Shown: in pieces, positions 46,370 through 55,854 of the stretch | Layout: the number at the start of each line of letters is the position of its first letter | Position numbering within the stretch: the first letter of the stretch is position 1 | Translations under genes and position numbers: made by a program | Assembly (NCBI GenBank): GCA_035550315.1 | Contig: DASZPL010000085.1 | Coordinates: 1-64,000, forward strand | Direction of reading: 5' to 3' | Origin: DASZPL01 sp035550315 | GTDB taxonomy: Bacteria; Actinomycetota; Actinomycetes; JAFAQI01 | DNA: 64,000 nt | The notes under the pieces: model-generated | Told to the model about the DNA's origin: nothing | Seen by the model: only the letters and a program-made list of their open reading frames with translations | The model's database searches: none

Positions 46370-47017
46370 TTGACCGTCACCCGGCGCAGCGGTATTCCGG
46401 AAGCGACCGTTGCCCGGCTCCCGATCTACCTGCGGGTGCTGACCACGCTGGGTGAGACCGGAGTGGTGACGGTCTCCTCGGACACACTGGCAGCGGCGGC
46501 CGGCGTCGGTCCGGCCAAGCTCCGCAAAGATCTGTCGCATCTCGGCTCCTACGGCACGCGCGGCGTCGGCTACGACGTCGAGTTCCTCGTCTACCAGATC
46601 TCCCGCGCGCTCGGCCTGACCCAGCGCTACAGCGTCGTCATCATCGGAGTCGGCAACCTCGGCCACGCGCTCGCCGGGTACGCCGGCTTCGGCAGCCGCG
46701 GCTTCCGGGTGGTGGCGCTGGTCGACGCCGACGCCAGCCGGGTCGGCGAGCAGATCGGCGGCCTCGAGGTGCGGCACGTCGACGATCTCGAGGTCATCGT
46801 CAAGGAAGAAGAAGTGTCGATCGGCGTGATCGCGACGCCGGCATCGGCCGCCCAGGACGTTTGCGACCGGCTGGTCAGCTGCGGCGTGACGAGCGTGCTC
46901 AACTTCGCCCCCGTCGTACTGACCGTCCCGCCCCAGGTCGATGTGCGCAAGGTCGACCTCTCGATCGAGCTGCAGATCCTGGCGTTCCACGCGCAGCGAA
47001 AGGCGACGGCGAGTTGA
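46370..47017 (+). CDS. rex: Redox-sensing transcriptional repressor Rex
   Basis: 215 residues: winged helix N-terminus (LPIYLRVLTTLGETGVVTVSS, then GVGPAKLRKDLSHLG recognition helix) and a Rossmann domain with GVGNLGHALA that reads the NADH/NAD+ ratio. TTG start with AAGGAG seven bases upstream (46357-46362); an ATG at 46347 is in another frame. NADH releases Rex from DNA. Stop overlaps hemA as TTGA, so rex and the heme genes form one operon. Confidence 0.96.
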   Translation: MTVTRRSGIPEATVARLPIYLRVLTTLGETGVVTVSSDTLAAAAGVGPAKLRKDLSHLGSYGTRGVGYDVEFLVYQISRALGLTQRYSVVIIGVGNLGHALAGYAGFGSRGFRVVALVDADASRVGEQIGGLEVRHVDDLEVIVKEEEVSIGVIATPASAAQDVCDRLVSCGVTSVLNFAPVVLTVPPQVDVRKVDLSIELQILAFHAQRKATAS

Positions 47018-48342
47018 GCCTGCTGGCGATTGGGCTGTCCCACCGGTCGGCGCCGGTGGAGCTGCTGGAGCGTGCGGTCATCGAGGCCGACGGCATCGCC
47101 AAGCTGCTCGCCGACCTGCTCGCGACCGAGCACGTCGACGAGGCGTTGGTGTTGGCGACCTGCAACCGGCTCGAGGTGCACGCCGACGTCCGCAAGTTTC
47201 ACGGTGGCGTGCAGGACGTCAGCGAGCAGCTCGCCCGGCACACCGGCATCGATCTCGAGGTTCTGACCCCCCACCTCTACGTCCACTACGAGGACCGCGC
47301 GGTCGAGCACCTGTTTGCCGTGGCCGCCGGCCTCGACTCGATGGTGGTTGGCGAGCAACAGATCCTCGGCCAGCTGCGCACTGCGCTGCGCACCGCCCGC
47401 GACGAGCACGCGATCGGGCGCGGCCTCGGCCCTGCGGTGGAGGTCGCGTTACGCGCCGGCAAGCGCGCGCACACCGAGACCGGGATCGACGCCGCCGGCC
47501 GGTCGCTGGTGTCGGTGGGCGTGGACCTGGCCGGTCGTGCACTCGGCGGCCTCGCCGGCCGGCATGCCGTGGTCGTCGGCGCCGGCGCGACCAGCACGCT
47601 CGCCGCCACTGCGCTGCAGTCGCACGATCTGGCGTCGCTGACCGTCGTCAACCGCACCCACAGCCGGGCCCGGCGATTGGCGAGCCGGGTCGGCGGCGTC
47701 GCCCGGCCGCTCGGCGAGCTGGCGTCCGCGGTGTCGACCGCGGACCTGGTCATCTCCTGCACCGGCGCGGTCGGCGTGATGCTCGACGCCGAACTGCTCA
47801 AGGACCGCGGCTCCCGGCCGGTCTTCGTGCTCGACCTGGCGCTGCCCCGTGACGTCGACCCGGCGGCGGCCACCCTGCCGGGCGTGACGGTGCTCGACCT
47901 CGACGGGCTGCGCGGCGTGCTCGAGACGGCGCAGGTGGCCGCCGACGTCGACGCCGTCCGGGAGATCGTGACCGAGGAAGTCGGCCGCTACCTCGCCCGC
48001 CAGCGAGCCGAGCAGGTGGCGCCGACGGTGGTGGCGCTGCGGACCCGCGCGCAGCAGGTCGTCGACGCGGAGCTGGCCCGGCTGCTCGGCCGGCTGCCGG
48101 CGCTCGACGAGCGGACCACCCGCGAGCTTCGTACGACGGTGGAGCGGGTCGTCGACAAGCTGCTGCACGCGCCCACGGTGCGCGTCAAAGAGCTCGCGGG
48201 CGGACCCGGCGGCGAGGCATACACGGCCGCGTTGCGCGAGCTGTTCGCGCTCGACCAGGCATCCACCGAAGTGGTGACCCGAGCGACCGTCGGCGTCGAG
48301 GAAACCGCGGTCGACGACTCCGCGACGGAGCCGCCGCAATGA
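47014..48342 (+). CDS. hemA: Glutamyl-tRNA reductase
   Basis: First committed step of heme synthesis in the C5 pathway: glutamyl-tRNA to glutamate semialdehyde. 442 residues; catalytic Cys50 in LATCNRLEVH, GLDSMVVGEQQILGQL, NADPH fold VVVGAGATSTL and C-terminal dimer helix. TTG start inside the rex stop. Contains a TTA codon (47449). HemL later in the window makes the next step. Confidence 0.96.
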   Translation: MSLLAIGLSHRSAPVELLERAVIEADGIAKLLADLLATEHVDEALVLATCNRLEVHADVRKFHGGVQDVSEQLARHTGIDLEVLTPHLYVHYEDRAVEHLFAVAAGLDSMVVGEQQILGQLRTALRTARDEHAIGRGLGPAVEVALRAGKRAHTETGIDAAGRSLVSVGVDLAGRALGGLAGRHAVVVGAGATSTLAATALQSHDLASLTVVNRTHSRARRLASRVGGVARPLGELASAVSTADLVISCTGAVGVMLDAELLKDRGSRPVFVLDLALPRDVDPAAATLPGVTVLDLDGLRGVLETAQVAADVDAVREIVTEEVGRYLARQRAEQVAPTVVALRTRAQQVVDAELARLLGRLPALDERTTRELRTTVERVVDKLLHAPTVRVKELAGGPGGEAYTAALRELFALDQASTEVVTRATVGVEETAVDDSATEPPQ

Positions 48343-49289
48343 CGGCGACCGGTTCCGCGGTCGAGACGCTGCGGCTCGGCAGTCGGCGCTCGGCCCTGGC
48401 ACTCGCGCAGGCGCGCGCCGTCGCCGGCGTACTACAGCAGGCCGGCCATCCGTCGGAGCTCGTCGAGGTCGTGACCGAGGGCGACCGGTCGGCCGCGGCG
48501 GTGGCCGACTTCGGTGGCACCGGCGTCTTCGTCACCGAGCTGCGCCAGCGGCTGCTGGCCGGCGAGATCGACCTGGCGGTGCACTCGCTGAAGGACCTGC
48601 CCACCGCGCCGGTCGACGGCATCGCCCTCGCGGCCGTGCCGGTCCGCGAGGATCCGCGCGACGCGCTGGTGTCCCGCGACGGCGTGCGACTCGCTGCGCT
48701 GCCGGCCGGCGCCCGGATCGGCACCGGGTCGCCGCGGCGGATGGCGCAGCTGCGCGCGCTGCGTCGGGGTTACGACGTGGTCCCGTTGCGCGGCAACGTC
48801 GACACCCGGTTGCGACGGCTGGCCGACGGAGAGCTGCACGCCATCGTCGTCGCGGCCGCCGGACTCGCGCGGCTCAACCGGCTGGACGAGGCTTCCGAGC
48901 TGCTCACCCCGGAACAGATGCTACCGGCGCCCGGCCAGGGTGCGCTCGCGGTCGAGTGCCGGGCAGCCGACCAGGACCTGGTCGGCGTGCTGCGCACCGC
49001 GCTCGAGCACGCACCGACGCGCGCGATCGTCACTGCCGAGCGCACCCTGCTCGCCGAGCTCGAGGCCGGGTGCAGCGCACCGCTCGGCGCTCTGGCGGAG
49101 TCCGCCGCGGACCAGCTCACGCTGCATGCGGTTGTTGCCGACGTCGCCGGGCAGCACCTCATTCGCCGGTCGGCGACCGGCACACCAAGTGCCGCCGTGG
49201 CGCTCGGCAAGCGGCTGGCCGCAGACCTGTTGGCCGCGGGAGCGGCCGAATTGATGGCACCACCTCGCATGATCGGAGACCAGGCGTGA
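48339..49289 (+). CDS. hemC: Porphobilinogen deaminase
   Basis: Polymerises four porphobilinogens to hydroxymethylbilane. 316 residues; the dipyrromethane cofactor Cys245 in EAGCSAPLG, catalytic Asp in HSLKDLPT, and the Arg-rich TGSPRRMAQLRALR. ATG overlaps the hemA stop. The gene after it starts in its GTGA. Confidence 0.96.
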   Translation: MTATGSAVETLRLGSRRSALALAQARAVAGVLQQAGHPSELVEVVTEGDRSAAAVADFGGTGVFVTELRQRLLAGEIDLAVHSLKDLPTAPVDGIALAAVPVREDPRDALVSRDGVRLAALPAGARIGTGSPRRMAQLRALRRGYDVVPLRGNVDTRLRRLADGELHAIVVAAAGLARLNRLDEASELLTPEQMLPAPGQGALAVECRAADQDLVGVLRTALEHAPTRAIVTAERTLLAELEAGCSAPLGALAESAADQLTLHAVVADVAGQHLIRRSATGTPSAAVALGKRLAADLLAAGAAELMAPPRMIGDQA

Positions 49290-50869
49290 CCGCCAAGCGT
49301 TCCACCCCCCCAACCCGCACCGTCAGTTTCGTCGGCGTGGGGCCCGGTGACCCGGGCTTGCTGACCACTCGGGCGGTCGGTGTCCTCGCAGCGGCCGATG
49401 TCGTGGCGTTGCCGCGACCCTTCCTGGACTGGACGTTGCGGTTCTGCCGTGACGACGTCGAGGTGCTGGACATGGCCGGCGTCGACCTGGCACAGCGGAC
49501 CAAGGCGCTCGCCACCGCCGCCAAGGCCGGCAAGCAGGTCGCGCGGCTGTTCCCCGGCGACCCGACGGTGGCCTGCGCGTTCGCGGAAGAAGCCGAGGCG
49601 TGCGCCAAGGCGAAGGTGCCGTTCGACCTGGTCCCCGGGGTGACCGCGGCGGTCGCGGTTCCGGCGTACGCCGGGATCCCGGTGACCGACCGCAAGGCCT
49701 ACGACGTGCAGGTCGTGAACGTTTCACCCGACCACCCGGACCCCGACTGGTCGACGTTGGGCGGGCCGCGGCAGACGCTGGTGCTGCTGAACTGCGGCGC
49801 CGTCATCGGCAAGGTCGCTAAGTCACTGATCGAGCACGGCCGGCGCGGTGACACCCCGATCGCGGTGACCGCCGCCGGCACCACGACGTCACAGCGCACG
49901 GTCGTCTCGACGCTGGAGACCGTCGAGCGCGACGCTGCGGTGTTGGAAGGCGCGGTCACCGCGGTGGTCGGCGAGGTCGTGCACCACCACGAGAAGCTCT
50001 CGTGGTGGGAGGGCAAGCCGCTGTTTGGATGGAAGGTGCTCGTCCCTCGCACCAAGGAGCAGGCGGCGTCACTGTCCGAGCAGCTGGTGTCGTACGGCGC
50101 GGTGCCGGTGGAGGTGCCGACGATCGCGGTAGAGCCGCCGCGCACGCCGCAGGCGGTTGACCGCGCGATCCGCGGCCTGGTCAGCGGCCGTTATGCCTGG
50201 GTCGCGCTGACGTCGGTCAACGCGGTCAAGGCGATCCGCGAGAAGTTGGAGGAGCTCGGCCTCGACGCGCGGGCGCTCGCCGGCGTCAAGGTTGCCTGCG
50301 TCGGTGAGCAGACCGCCGCGGCGATGACGGCATGGGGGATCCAGCCCGACCTCGTCCCGAGCGGTGAGCAGTCGAGCGAGGGCTTGTTGGCCGACTGGGC
50401 GCCGTACGACCCGTCGTACGACGCGCTGGACCGGGTGCTGCTGCCGCGGGCGGACATCGCGACCGAGACGCTGGCGGCCGGCCTGATCGAACGCGGGTGG
50501 CAGATCGACGACGTCACGGCGTACCGGACGGTGCGGGCGGCGCCGCCGCCGGCCGAGACCCGCGAAGCGATCAAGAGCGGCGGCTTCGACGCCGTGCTGT
50601 TCACCTCCTCGTCCACGGTCCGCAACCTGGTGGGCATTGCCGGCAAGCCGCACACGTCGTGCGTCATCGCGGTGATCGGCCCGCAGACCGCGAAGGCCGC
50701 GACCGAGCTCGGGTTGCGGGTCGACGTGCAGGCCGACCAGCCGTCGGTGACCGCGCTTGCGGCGCGGCTGGCGGAGTTCGGCGCGGCACGTCGCGAGGCC
50801 GGCGAGTTGCTGCCGCCGGGCAAGATGAACCGCGCCCGGTTGTCGGGGAAGGGCAAGAAGGCGAAGTGA
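49286..50869 (+). CDS. hemD: Fused uroporphyrinogen III methyltransferase / uroporphyrinogen III synthase
   Basis: 527 residues. N-terminal half (about 1-240) is a CobA/SUMT-like methyltransferase domain with GVGPGDPGLLT and PGVTAAVAVPAYAG; the usual GGDP loop reads PGDP. C-terminal half (about 255-510) is the HemD synthase with TSVNAV and TSSSTV pockets. The fusion is common in actinobacteria. The last 20 residues are Lys/Arg-rich. Whether the methyltransferase half is active cannot be judged. Coupled to hemC and hemB by GTGA overlaps. Confidence 0.92.
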   Translation: MTAKRSTPPTRTVSFVGVGPGDPGLLTTRAVGVLAAADVVALPRPFLDWTLRFCRDDVEVLDMAGVDLAQRTKALATAAKAGKQVARLFPGDPTVACAFAEEAEACAKAKVPFDLVPGVTAAVAVPAYAGIPVTDRKAYDVQVVNVSPDHPDPDWSTLGGPRQTLVLLNCGAVIGKVAKSLIEHGRRGDTPIAVTAAGTTTSQRTVVSTLETVERDAAVLEGAVTAVVGEVVHHHEKLSWWEGKPLFGWKVLVPRTKEQAASLSEQLVSYGAVPVEVPTIAVEPPRTPQAVDRAIRGLVSGRYAWVALTSVNAVKAIREKLEELGLDARALAGVKVACVGEQTAAAMTAWGIQPDLVPSGEQSSEGLLADWAPYDPSYDALDRVLLPRADIATETLAAGLIERGWQIDDVTAYRTVRAAPPPAETREAIKSGGFDAVLFTSSSTVRNLVGIAGKPHTSCVIAVIGPQTAKAATELGLRVDVQADQPSVTALAARLAEFGAARREAGELLPPGKMNRARLSGKGKKAK

Positions 50870-51849
50870 CCGGCTTCCCGGCGGTCCGGCCGCGGCGGTT
50901 GCGGCGCACCGCCGCGCTGCGCCGGTTGGTCGCCGACGTCGCGGTCTCGCCGGCCGACCTGGTGCTGCCGCTGTTCGTCCGCGAGGGCATCGACGAGCCG
51001 GCTCCGATCGGGTCGATGCCGCGGGTGGTGCAGCACACCCGCGACTCGCTGCGCAAGGCCGCGGCGGCGGCCGTCGACGCCGGCGTCGGCGGGCTGATCC
51101 TGTTCGGCCTGCCCGCGGTGAAGGACGCCCGCGGGTCGGCCGCCGACGACCCCGACGGCATCGTCCAGCAGGCGTTGCGTGACCTCGCCGGCGAAGTCGG
51201 TGATGCCGCCGTGCTGCTGGCCGACCTGTGCCTGGACGAGTACACCGACCACGGCCACTGCGGCGTGCTGACCGACAACGGCGACGTCGACAACGACGCC
51301 ACGCTCGAGCGCTTCGCCGCGATCGCCGTCGCGCAGGCTGCCGCCGGCGCGCACGTGGTGGCGCCGAGCGGGATGATGGACGGCCAGGTCGGCGCGATCC
51401 GAAACGCGTTGGATAGCAACGGTTTTTCCGACGTCGCGATCCTGGCCTACTCCGCCAAGTACGCCTCCGCGATGTACGGCCCGTTCCGCGAGGCGGCCGA
51501 CTGCGCGCCGCAGTTCGGTGACCGGGCGAGCTACCAGCAGGACGTCGCGCGGGCCGCAGACGAGGCCGTCATGGAGGCCCGGCTCGACATCGCCGAGGGC
51601 GCCGACATGGTGATGGTCAAGCCAGCGCTCGGCTACCTCGACGTGGTGCGGGCGGTGCGGACGGCGGTCGACGTGCCGGTGGCGGCGTACAACGTGTCGG
51701 GCGAGTACTCGATGGTCGAAGCGGCGGCCGCGAACGGCTGGATCGACCGCGACCGCGCGGTCGACGAAGTGCTGACGTCGATCAAGCGAGCCGGCGCCAA
51801 CATCGTGCTGACCTACTGGGCCGCCGAGGTCGCCGCGCGGCTGCGCTGA
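50866..51849 (+). CDS. hemB: Porphobilinogen synthase (delta-aminolevulinate dehydratase)
   Basis: Condenses two aminolevulinates. 327 residues; Schiff-base lysines K198 (YSAKYAS) and K252 (MVKPALGYLD). The metal site reads DLCLDEYTDHGHCG, Cys-containing as in zinc-type enzymes. GTG start overlaps hemD. Completes rex-hemA-hemC-hemD-hemB; HemL is 1.3 kb on, past a gene on the other strand. Confidence 0.95.
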   Translation: MTGFPAVRPRRLRRTAALRRLVADVAVSPADLVLPLFVREGIDEPAPIGSMPRVVQHTRDSLRKAAAAAVDAGVGGLILFGLPAVKDARGSAADDPDGIVQQALRDLAGEVGDAAVLLADLCLDEYTDHGHCGVLTDNGDVDNDATLERFAAIAVAQAAAGAHVVAPSGMMDGQVGAIRNALDSNGFSDVAILAYSAKYASAMYGPFREAADCAPQFGDRASYQQDVARAADEAVMEARLDIAEGADMVMVKPALGYLDVVRAVRTAVDVPVAAYNVSGEYSMVEAAAANGWIDRDRAVDEVLTSIKRAGANIVLTYWAAEVAARLR

Positions 51850-51855
51850 CCGGCC

Positions 51856-53091
51856 TCAGTCGACCAGCGCTTGGTAGACCAGCTGCCGCAGCTGGGTGCG
51901 CAGCGGGTAGGTGCTCGACGGCATCAGCTGCGTCATGAATACGACGGCGAGGTCCTCGCCCGGATCCACCCAGAAGGCGGTGCTCGCCGCGCCGCCCCAG
52001 TAGGACTCGCCCGGGTTGCTCAATGCCTTGTACGCCGCCGGGTCATCGATCACGGCGAGGCCGAGCCCGAACCCGACGCCGTCGTACCTCGTCTCGGCGA
52101 ACAGCTGCCGGCCGAACCCGGCCAGGTCCGCGCCGCCCGGGAGGTGGTTGCGTGACATGTAACGGACGGTGCGCGGCGACAGCAGCCGGACGCCGTCGAG
52201 CTCGCCGCCACCCAGCAACATCCGGCAAAACCGCAGGTAGTCGCTCGTCGTCGACACCAGTCCGCCGCCACCCGACTGCCATTGCGGCGGCAGCTTGAAC
52301 GCCTCGCCCGCGCGGGCGGCCCGCACCTTCGTCGGCGAGTTCGGCCCGATGGCGTACAGCGCGGCAAACCGGTCGTGGTCCGCCTCGGGGACGAAGAACC
52401 CGGTGTCGACCATGCCGAGCGGCGCGAAGATGTGCTCGTGCAGGAACTCGTCCAACGACTGGCCCGACCACACCTCGACCAGCCGGCCGAGCACATCGGT
52501 GGCGACGGAGTACAACCACTCGCTGCCCGGCTCGAACGCGAGCGGTAGCTGGGCCCAGGCCGCCACTGCCCCCGCCAGGTCGAGCCCCGTTCGAGCGCCG
52601 AACTCGAACCCCGCCAGCCGGTAGATCTCGTCGGTGACGTGCACGTAGTGAAAGCCGTAGGTCAGGCCCGCGGTGTGCGTCATCAGATGCCACACCTGGA
52701 TCGGCACCGTGGCGGGGACGGTCACCGGCTTCGCCGCCGGCCCGCCGACGTAGACCCGCGGGCTGGAGAACTCCGGCAGCCACCGGCTGATCGGGTCGGT
52801 CAGCTCGAACGCGCCTTGCTCGTAGAGCATCATCGCCGCGACCGAGGTGACCGGTTTCGACATCGAGTAGATCCGCCAGATGGTGTCGGCCGCGACGGCG
52901 CGGTCGGCCTCGATGTCCGCCAGCCCGTACGACGACAGGTGTGCGAGCCGGCCGCGTCGGCTGACCGCGATCTGGTAGCCGGGCAACCGGCCGTCGTCGA
53001 CGTACTTCGCGAAGTGCCGATCGATGCGCTCGAGGCGCCCTGGGTCGATGCCGACCTCGGCGGGATCGACATCGATGCCGAACTCTGCCAT
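51856..53091 (-). CDS. Serine hydrolase of the beta-lactamase (class C) family
   Basis: 411 residues, EstB/AmpC-like. Nucleophile in YSMSKPVTS (SxxK), YSV in WLYSVATD (YxN equivalent), and WGGAAST in place of KTG. Most such proteins are esterases rather than true beta-lactamases. No signal peptide, so probably intracellular. ATG at 53091 is chosen; the frame upstream runs antisense through hemL and beyond and is not coding. Inserted between hemB and hemL on the opposite strand. Confidence 0.85.
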   Translation of the reverse strand: MAEFGIDVDPAEVGIDPGRLERIDRHFAKYVDDGRLPGYQIAVSRRGRLAHLSSYGLADIEADRAVAADTIWRIYSMSKPVTSVAAMMLYEQGAFELTDPISRWLPEFSSPRVYVGGPAAKPVTVPATVPIQVWHLMTHTAGLTYGFHYVHVTDEIYRLAGFEFGARTGLDLAGAVAAWAQLPLAFEPGSEWLYSVATDVLGRLVEVWSGQSLDEFLHEHIFAPLGMVDTGFFVPEADHDRFAALYAIGPNSPTKVRAARAGEAFKLPPQWQSGGGGLVSTTSDYLRFCRMLLGGGELDGVRLLSPRTVRYMSRNHLPGGADLAGFGRQLFAETRYDGVGFGLGLAVIDDPAAYKALSNPGESYWGGAASTAFWVDPGEDLAVVFMTQLMPSSTYPLRTQLRQLVYQALVD

Positions 53092-53145
53092 GCCTGCAGC
53101 CTCGCACGCCGGAACGCCCAACGTCTGCGATGGAACAATCGAGGG

Positions 53146-54471
53146 GTGCCACCCGAGGACGCGTCCGCCGGACTGTTCAGCCGGGCGCAGCGCGTCACGC
53201 CGGGCGGGGTGAACTCGCCGGTCCGAGCGTTCGGTGCGGTCGGCGGAACGCCGCGCTTCATGGTGCGCGGCGACGGGCCATACGTCTACGACGCCGACGG
53301 GCGGAAGTACGTCGACCTGGTCTGCTCCTGGGGGCCGACGCTGCTCGGCCACGCCCACCCGGCCGTCGTGGCGGCGGTTCGGGAGGCGGCGGGCGAGGGG
53401 TTGTCGTTCGGCGCTCCGACGCCGGGCGAGGTGGAGTTGGCCGAGGAGATCGTCGAGCGGGTTGCACCTGTCGAGCAGGTGCGGCTGGTCAACTCCGGCA
53501 CCGAGGCGACGATGAGCGCGGTGCGGCTCGCGCGCGGCGCGACCGGCCGGCCGAAGGTCGTGAAGTTCGCTGGCTGCTACCACGGCCACGTCGACGCGCT
53601 GCTGGCCAGCGCTGGCAGCGGCGTCGTGACGTTCGGGCTGCCCGACTCGCCGGGCGTCACCGGTGCCAGCGCCGCGGACACGATCGTGTTGCCCTACAAC
53701 GACGTTGCCGCGGTCGAGGCGGCGTTCGACCGGTACGGCGACGACATCGCGTGCCTCATCACGGAGGCAGCGGCGGCGAACATGGGCGTCGTGCCGCCCG
53801 CTCCCGGCTTCAACGCGCGACTGCGAGAGCTGACGTCGGATGCCGGCGCGCTGCTGATCCTCGACGAGGTGCTCACCGGGTTTCGGGTCAGCCGGTCCGG
53901 CTGGTTCGGCCTCGAGGGCGTCGCGCCGGATCTGTTCACGTTCGGCAAGGTGATGAGCGGCGGCCTGCCGGCGGCCGCATTCGGCGGCCGGGCGGCCGTG
54001 ATGGAGCGGCTGGCGCCGGCGGGCCCGGTCTACCAAGCCGGCACCCTGTCCGGCAATCCGGTGGCGGTGGCCGCCGGCCTGGCGCAGCTCCGGCACTGCA
54101 CCGACGACGTCTACGCCGCCGTCGACGACGCGGCCGCCACGTTGCGCGGCATGGTCGGTGATGCGCTCGCCGAAATCGGCCTGCCCCACCGGATCAACGT
54201 CGCGGGCAACTTGTTCTCCGTCTTCTTCACCGATGCCGAGGTGGTCGACTTCGGCTCCGCGTCGCGACAGTCGACCGCGGCGTACGCCGCGTTCTTCCAC
54301 GCGCTGCTCGACCGCGGCGTCTACCCGCCGCCGTCCGGGTTCGAAGCCTGGTTCGTCGGCGCGACCCACGACGCGGCCGCGCTGGACCAGATCGCGGCGG
54401 CGCTGCCGGCCGCGGCGCGAGCGGCCGCTGCGACGATGGGGGCGCGGGTTGCGGGAGGCGTGGCGCGGTGA
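53146..54471 (+). CDS. hemL: Glutamate-1-semialdehyde 2,1-aminomutase
   Basis: Converts glutamate semialdehyde to 5-aminolevulinate. 441 residues; PLP lysine K268 in FTFGKVMSGG, NSGTEATM, CYHGHVD and ILDEVLTGFR. GTG start with GAGG almost touching it, so initiation may be leaderless-like; a nearby ATG (53130) is out of frame. Stop overlaps the phosphatase start as GTGA. Co-location with rex-hem fits a shared heme supply. Confidence 0.96.
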   Translation: MPPEDASAGLFSRAQRVTPGGVNSPVRAFGAVGGTPRFMVRGDGPYVYDADGRKYVDLVCSWGPTLLGHAHPAVVAAVREAAGEGLSFGAPTPGEVELAEEIVERVAPVEQVRLVNSGTEATMSAVRLARGATGRPKVVKFAGCYHGHVDALLASAGSGVVTFGLPDSPGVTGASAADTIVLPYNDVAAVEAAFDRYGDDIACLITEAAAANMGVVPPAPGFNARLRELTSDAGALLILDEVLTGFRVSRSGWFGLEGVAPDLFTFGKVMSGGLPAAAFGGRAAVMERLAPAGPVYQAGTLSGNPVAVAAGLAQLRHCTDDVYAAVDDAAATLRGMVGDALAEIGLPHRINVAGNLFSVFFTDAEVVDFGSASRQSTAAYAAFFHALLDRGVYPPPSGFEAWFVGATHDAAALDQIAAALPAAARAAAATMGARVAGGVAR

Positions 54472-55100
54472 CCGAGACAATCGTGCACCTCGTGCGTCAC
54501 GGCGAGGTGCACAACCCGACCGGCGTGCTGTACGGCCGGCTCCCCGGCTACCGGCTGTCTGAGACCGGCGTGCAGATGGCGCGGCTCGCGGCCGACGCGC
54601 TGCGGGGCCGCGACGTCGTCGTCGTACGGTCCTCGCCGCTCGAGCGCGCGGTGCAGACCGCCGAGCCGATCGCGGCCGAGTTCGGATTGACGTCGACCAC
54701 CGACGACCGGCTGATCGAGAGCGAGAACCTGTTCGAGGGCATGCGGTTCGGCGTCGGCGACGGTGCGCTTCGCAATCCCGCGGTCTGGCGGCATTTGTGG
54801 AACCCGTTCCGGCCGTCGTGGGGGGAGCCGTACGCCGCTGTCGCCGGCCGGATGCTGGCCGCCGTGACCGATGCGCGGGAGGCGGCGAGCGGCCACGAGG
54901 CGGTGCTGGTCAGCCACCAGCTGCCGATCGAGGTGGTGCGCCGGAAGGTCACCGGGCAATCGCTGTGGCATCGCCCGGATCGCCGCCAGTGCGCGCTCGC
55001 CTCGATCACGTCGTTCGTGTACGACGGCGACCGGTTCGTCCGGGTCGACTACAGCGAACCCGCCGGCGAAGCCGGCCGGCAACGCGTCGGCGGTGCCTGA
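54468..55100 (+). CDS. Histidine phosphatase (phosphoglycerate mutase-like) family protein
   Basis: 210 residues; catalytic VRHGEV at about residues 9-14, SSPLERAVQTA and VSHQLPIE, all four family residues present. Position after hemL and before the TlpA-like gene is that of Rv0525. True substrate unknown. GTG start coupled to hemL. Confidence 0.87.
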   Translation: MTETIVHLVRHGEVHNPTGVLYGRLPGYRLSETGVQMARLAADALRGRDVVVVRSSPLERAVQTAEPIAAEFGLTSTTDDRLIESENLFEGMRFGVGDGALRNPAVWRHLWNPFRPSWGEPYAAVAGRMLAAVTDAREAASGHEAVLVSHQLPIEVVRRKVTGQSLWHRPDRRQCALASITSFVYDGDRFVRVDYSEPAGEAGRQRVGGA

Positions 55101-55112
55101 CGGCGGAGCCGC

Positions 55113-55179
55113 CAAGATCGTTGTGCGATCGCCGTGCCGAATTCGGCGAATCTGGCCCGGCAAGTGCACAACGATCTTG
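55113..55179. repeat. 14-base inverted repeat with an inner palindrome
   Basis: CAAGATCGTTGTGC (55113-55126) and its complement (55166-55179) enclose 39 bases that contain the 12-base palindrome GCCGAATTCGGC (55136-55147). The loop also contains GGCGAATCTG, like CGGCGAAATCTG in the 12415-12515 element. It lies between the phosphatase stop and the TlpA-like gene. Confidence 0.7.
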
Positions 55180-55253
55180 AACGCCCGGCGAGGTAACGCC
55201 GACGCAAGGACCTCGTCGGCCCTCCCGCACATGTCTCCCGCACAATGGTTGCG

Positions 55254-55841
55254 ATGCACCGCCGGTTCCGCCGTACCCCGCTGATCGCTGCCGCGGTCGG
55301 TGCCCTCGTGGCCCTGGCGGGGTGCAGCGGCGGCAACGTGGTCGACACGTCGGTCGACAACAGCTTGGGCTACCAACCCGGTGGCAACACCGTCGTGTTC
55401 GCTGCCGGTCACCGTTACCAGGCCGGCGACGTCAGCGGCGAGACGCTCAACGGCGGCCACTTCGACGTTGCGCAGTGGCGCGGCAAGGTCGTCGTCGTCA
55501 ACTTCTGGGGGCAATGGTGCGCCGACTGCCGCGCCGAGGCGCAGGCATTCGCGACGCTGGCGCGGCAGGACGCCGCCAAGGGCGTTCGGTTCCTCGGCAT
55601 CGACGAGCGCGACAGCCGGGCGGCGGCTCTCGCCTACACCCGCCGCTACCACGTCGGTTACCCGAGCCTGTTCGACCCGACCGAGGCGATGGTGCTGCAG
55701 TTCCCCCACGCGGTCCCCGCGGCGACGCCGACCACCATCGTGCTCGACCGGTCCGGCCGGATCGCCGCTAAGGCCAGCGGATCGCTCGACTACACCCACC
55801 TGCGCTCGTTGGTGAACTCCGTGCTGCGCGAGCAGGCCTAG
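55254..55841 (+). CDS. TlpA/ResA-like thiol-disulfide lipoprotein
   Basis: 195 residues. Lipobox LAGC gives lipidated Cys24; the thioredoxin domain has CADC (Cys89, Cys92) in WGQWCADC. It reduces the heme-binding cysteines of apocytochrome c on the outer face of the membrane. ATG at 55254 is preferred over GTG 9 bases upstream; both keep the signal. CcdA, the next gene, should supply it with electrons. Confidence 0.92.
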   Translation: MHRRFRRTPLIAAAVGALVALAGCSGGNVVDTSVDNSLGYQPGGNTVVFAAGHRYQAGDVSGETLNGGHFDVAQWRGKVVVVNFWGQWCADCRAEAQAFATLARQDAAKGVRFLGIDERDSRAAALAYTRRYHVGYPSLFDPTEAMVLQFPHAVPAATPTTIVLDRSGRIAAKASGSLDYTHLRSLVNSVLREQA

Positions 55842-55854
55842 CGGTGATCGGCCA

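Noticed and set aside
49286..50005. Separate cobA gene ahead of hemD
   Set aside because: One continuous frame with no internal stop or convincing restart; it is a fusion protein.
53092..54480. Open minus-strand frame continuing upstream of the serine hydrolase across hemL
   Set aside because: Composition is that of an antisense shadow, and a good ATG exists at 53091 where the hydrolase domain starts.
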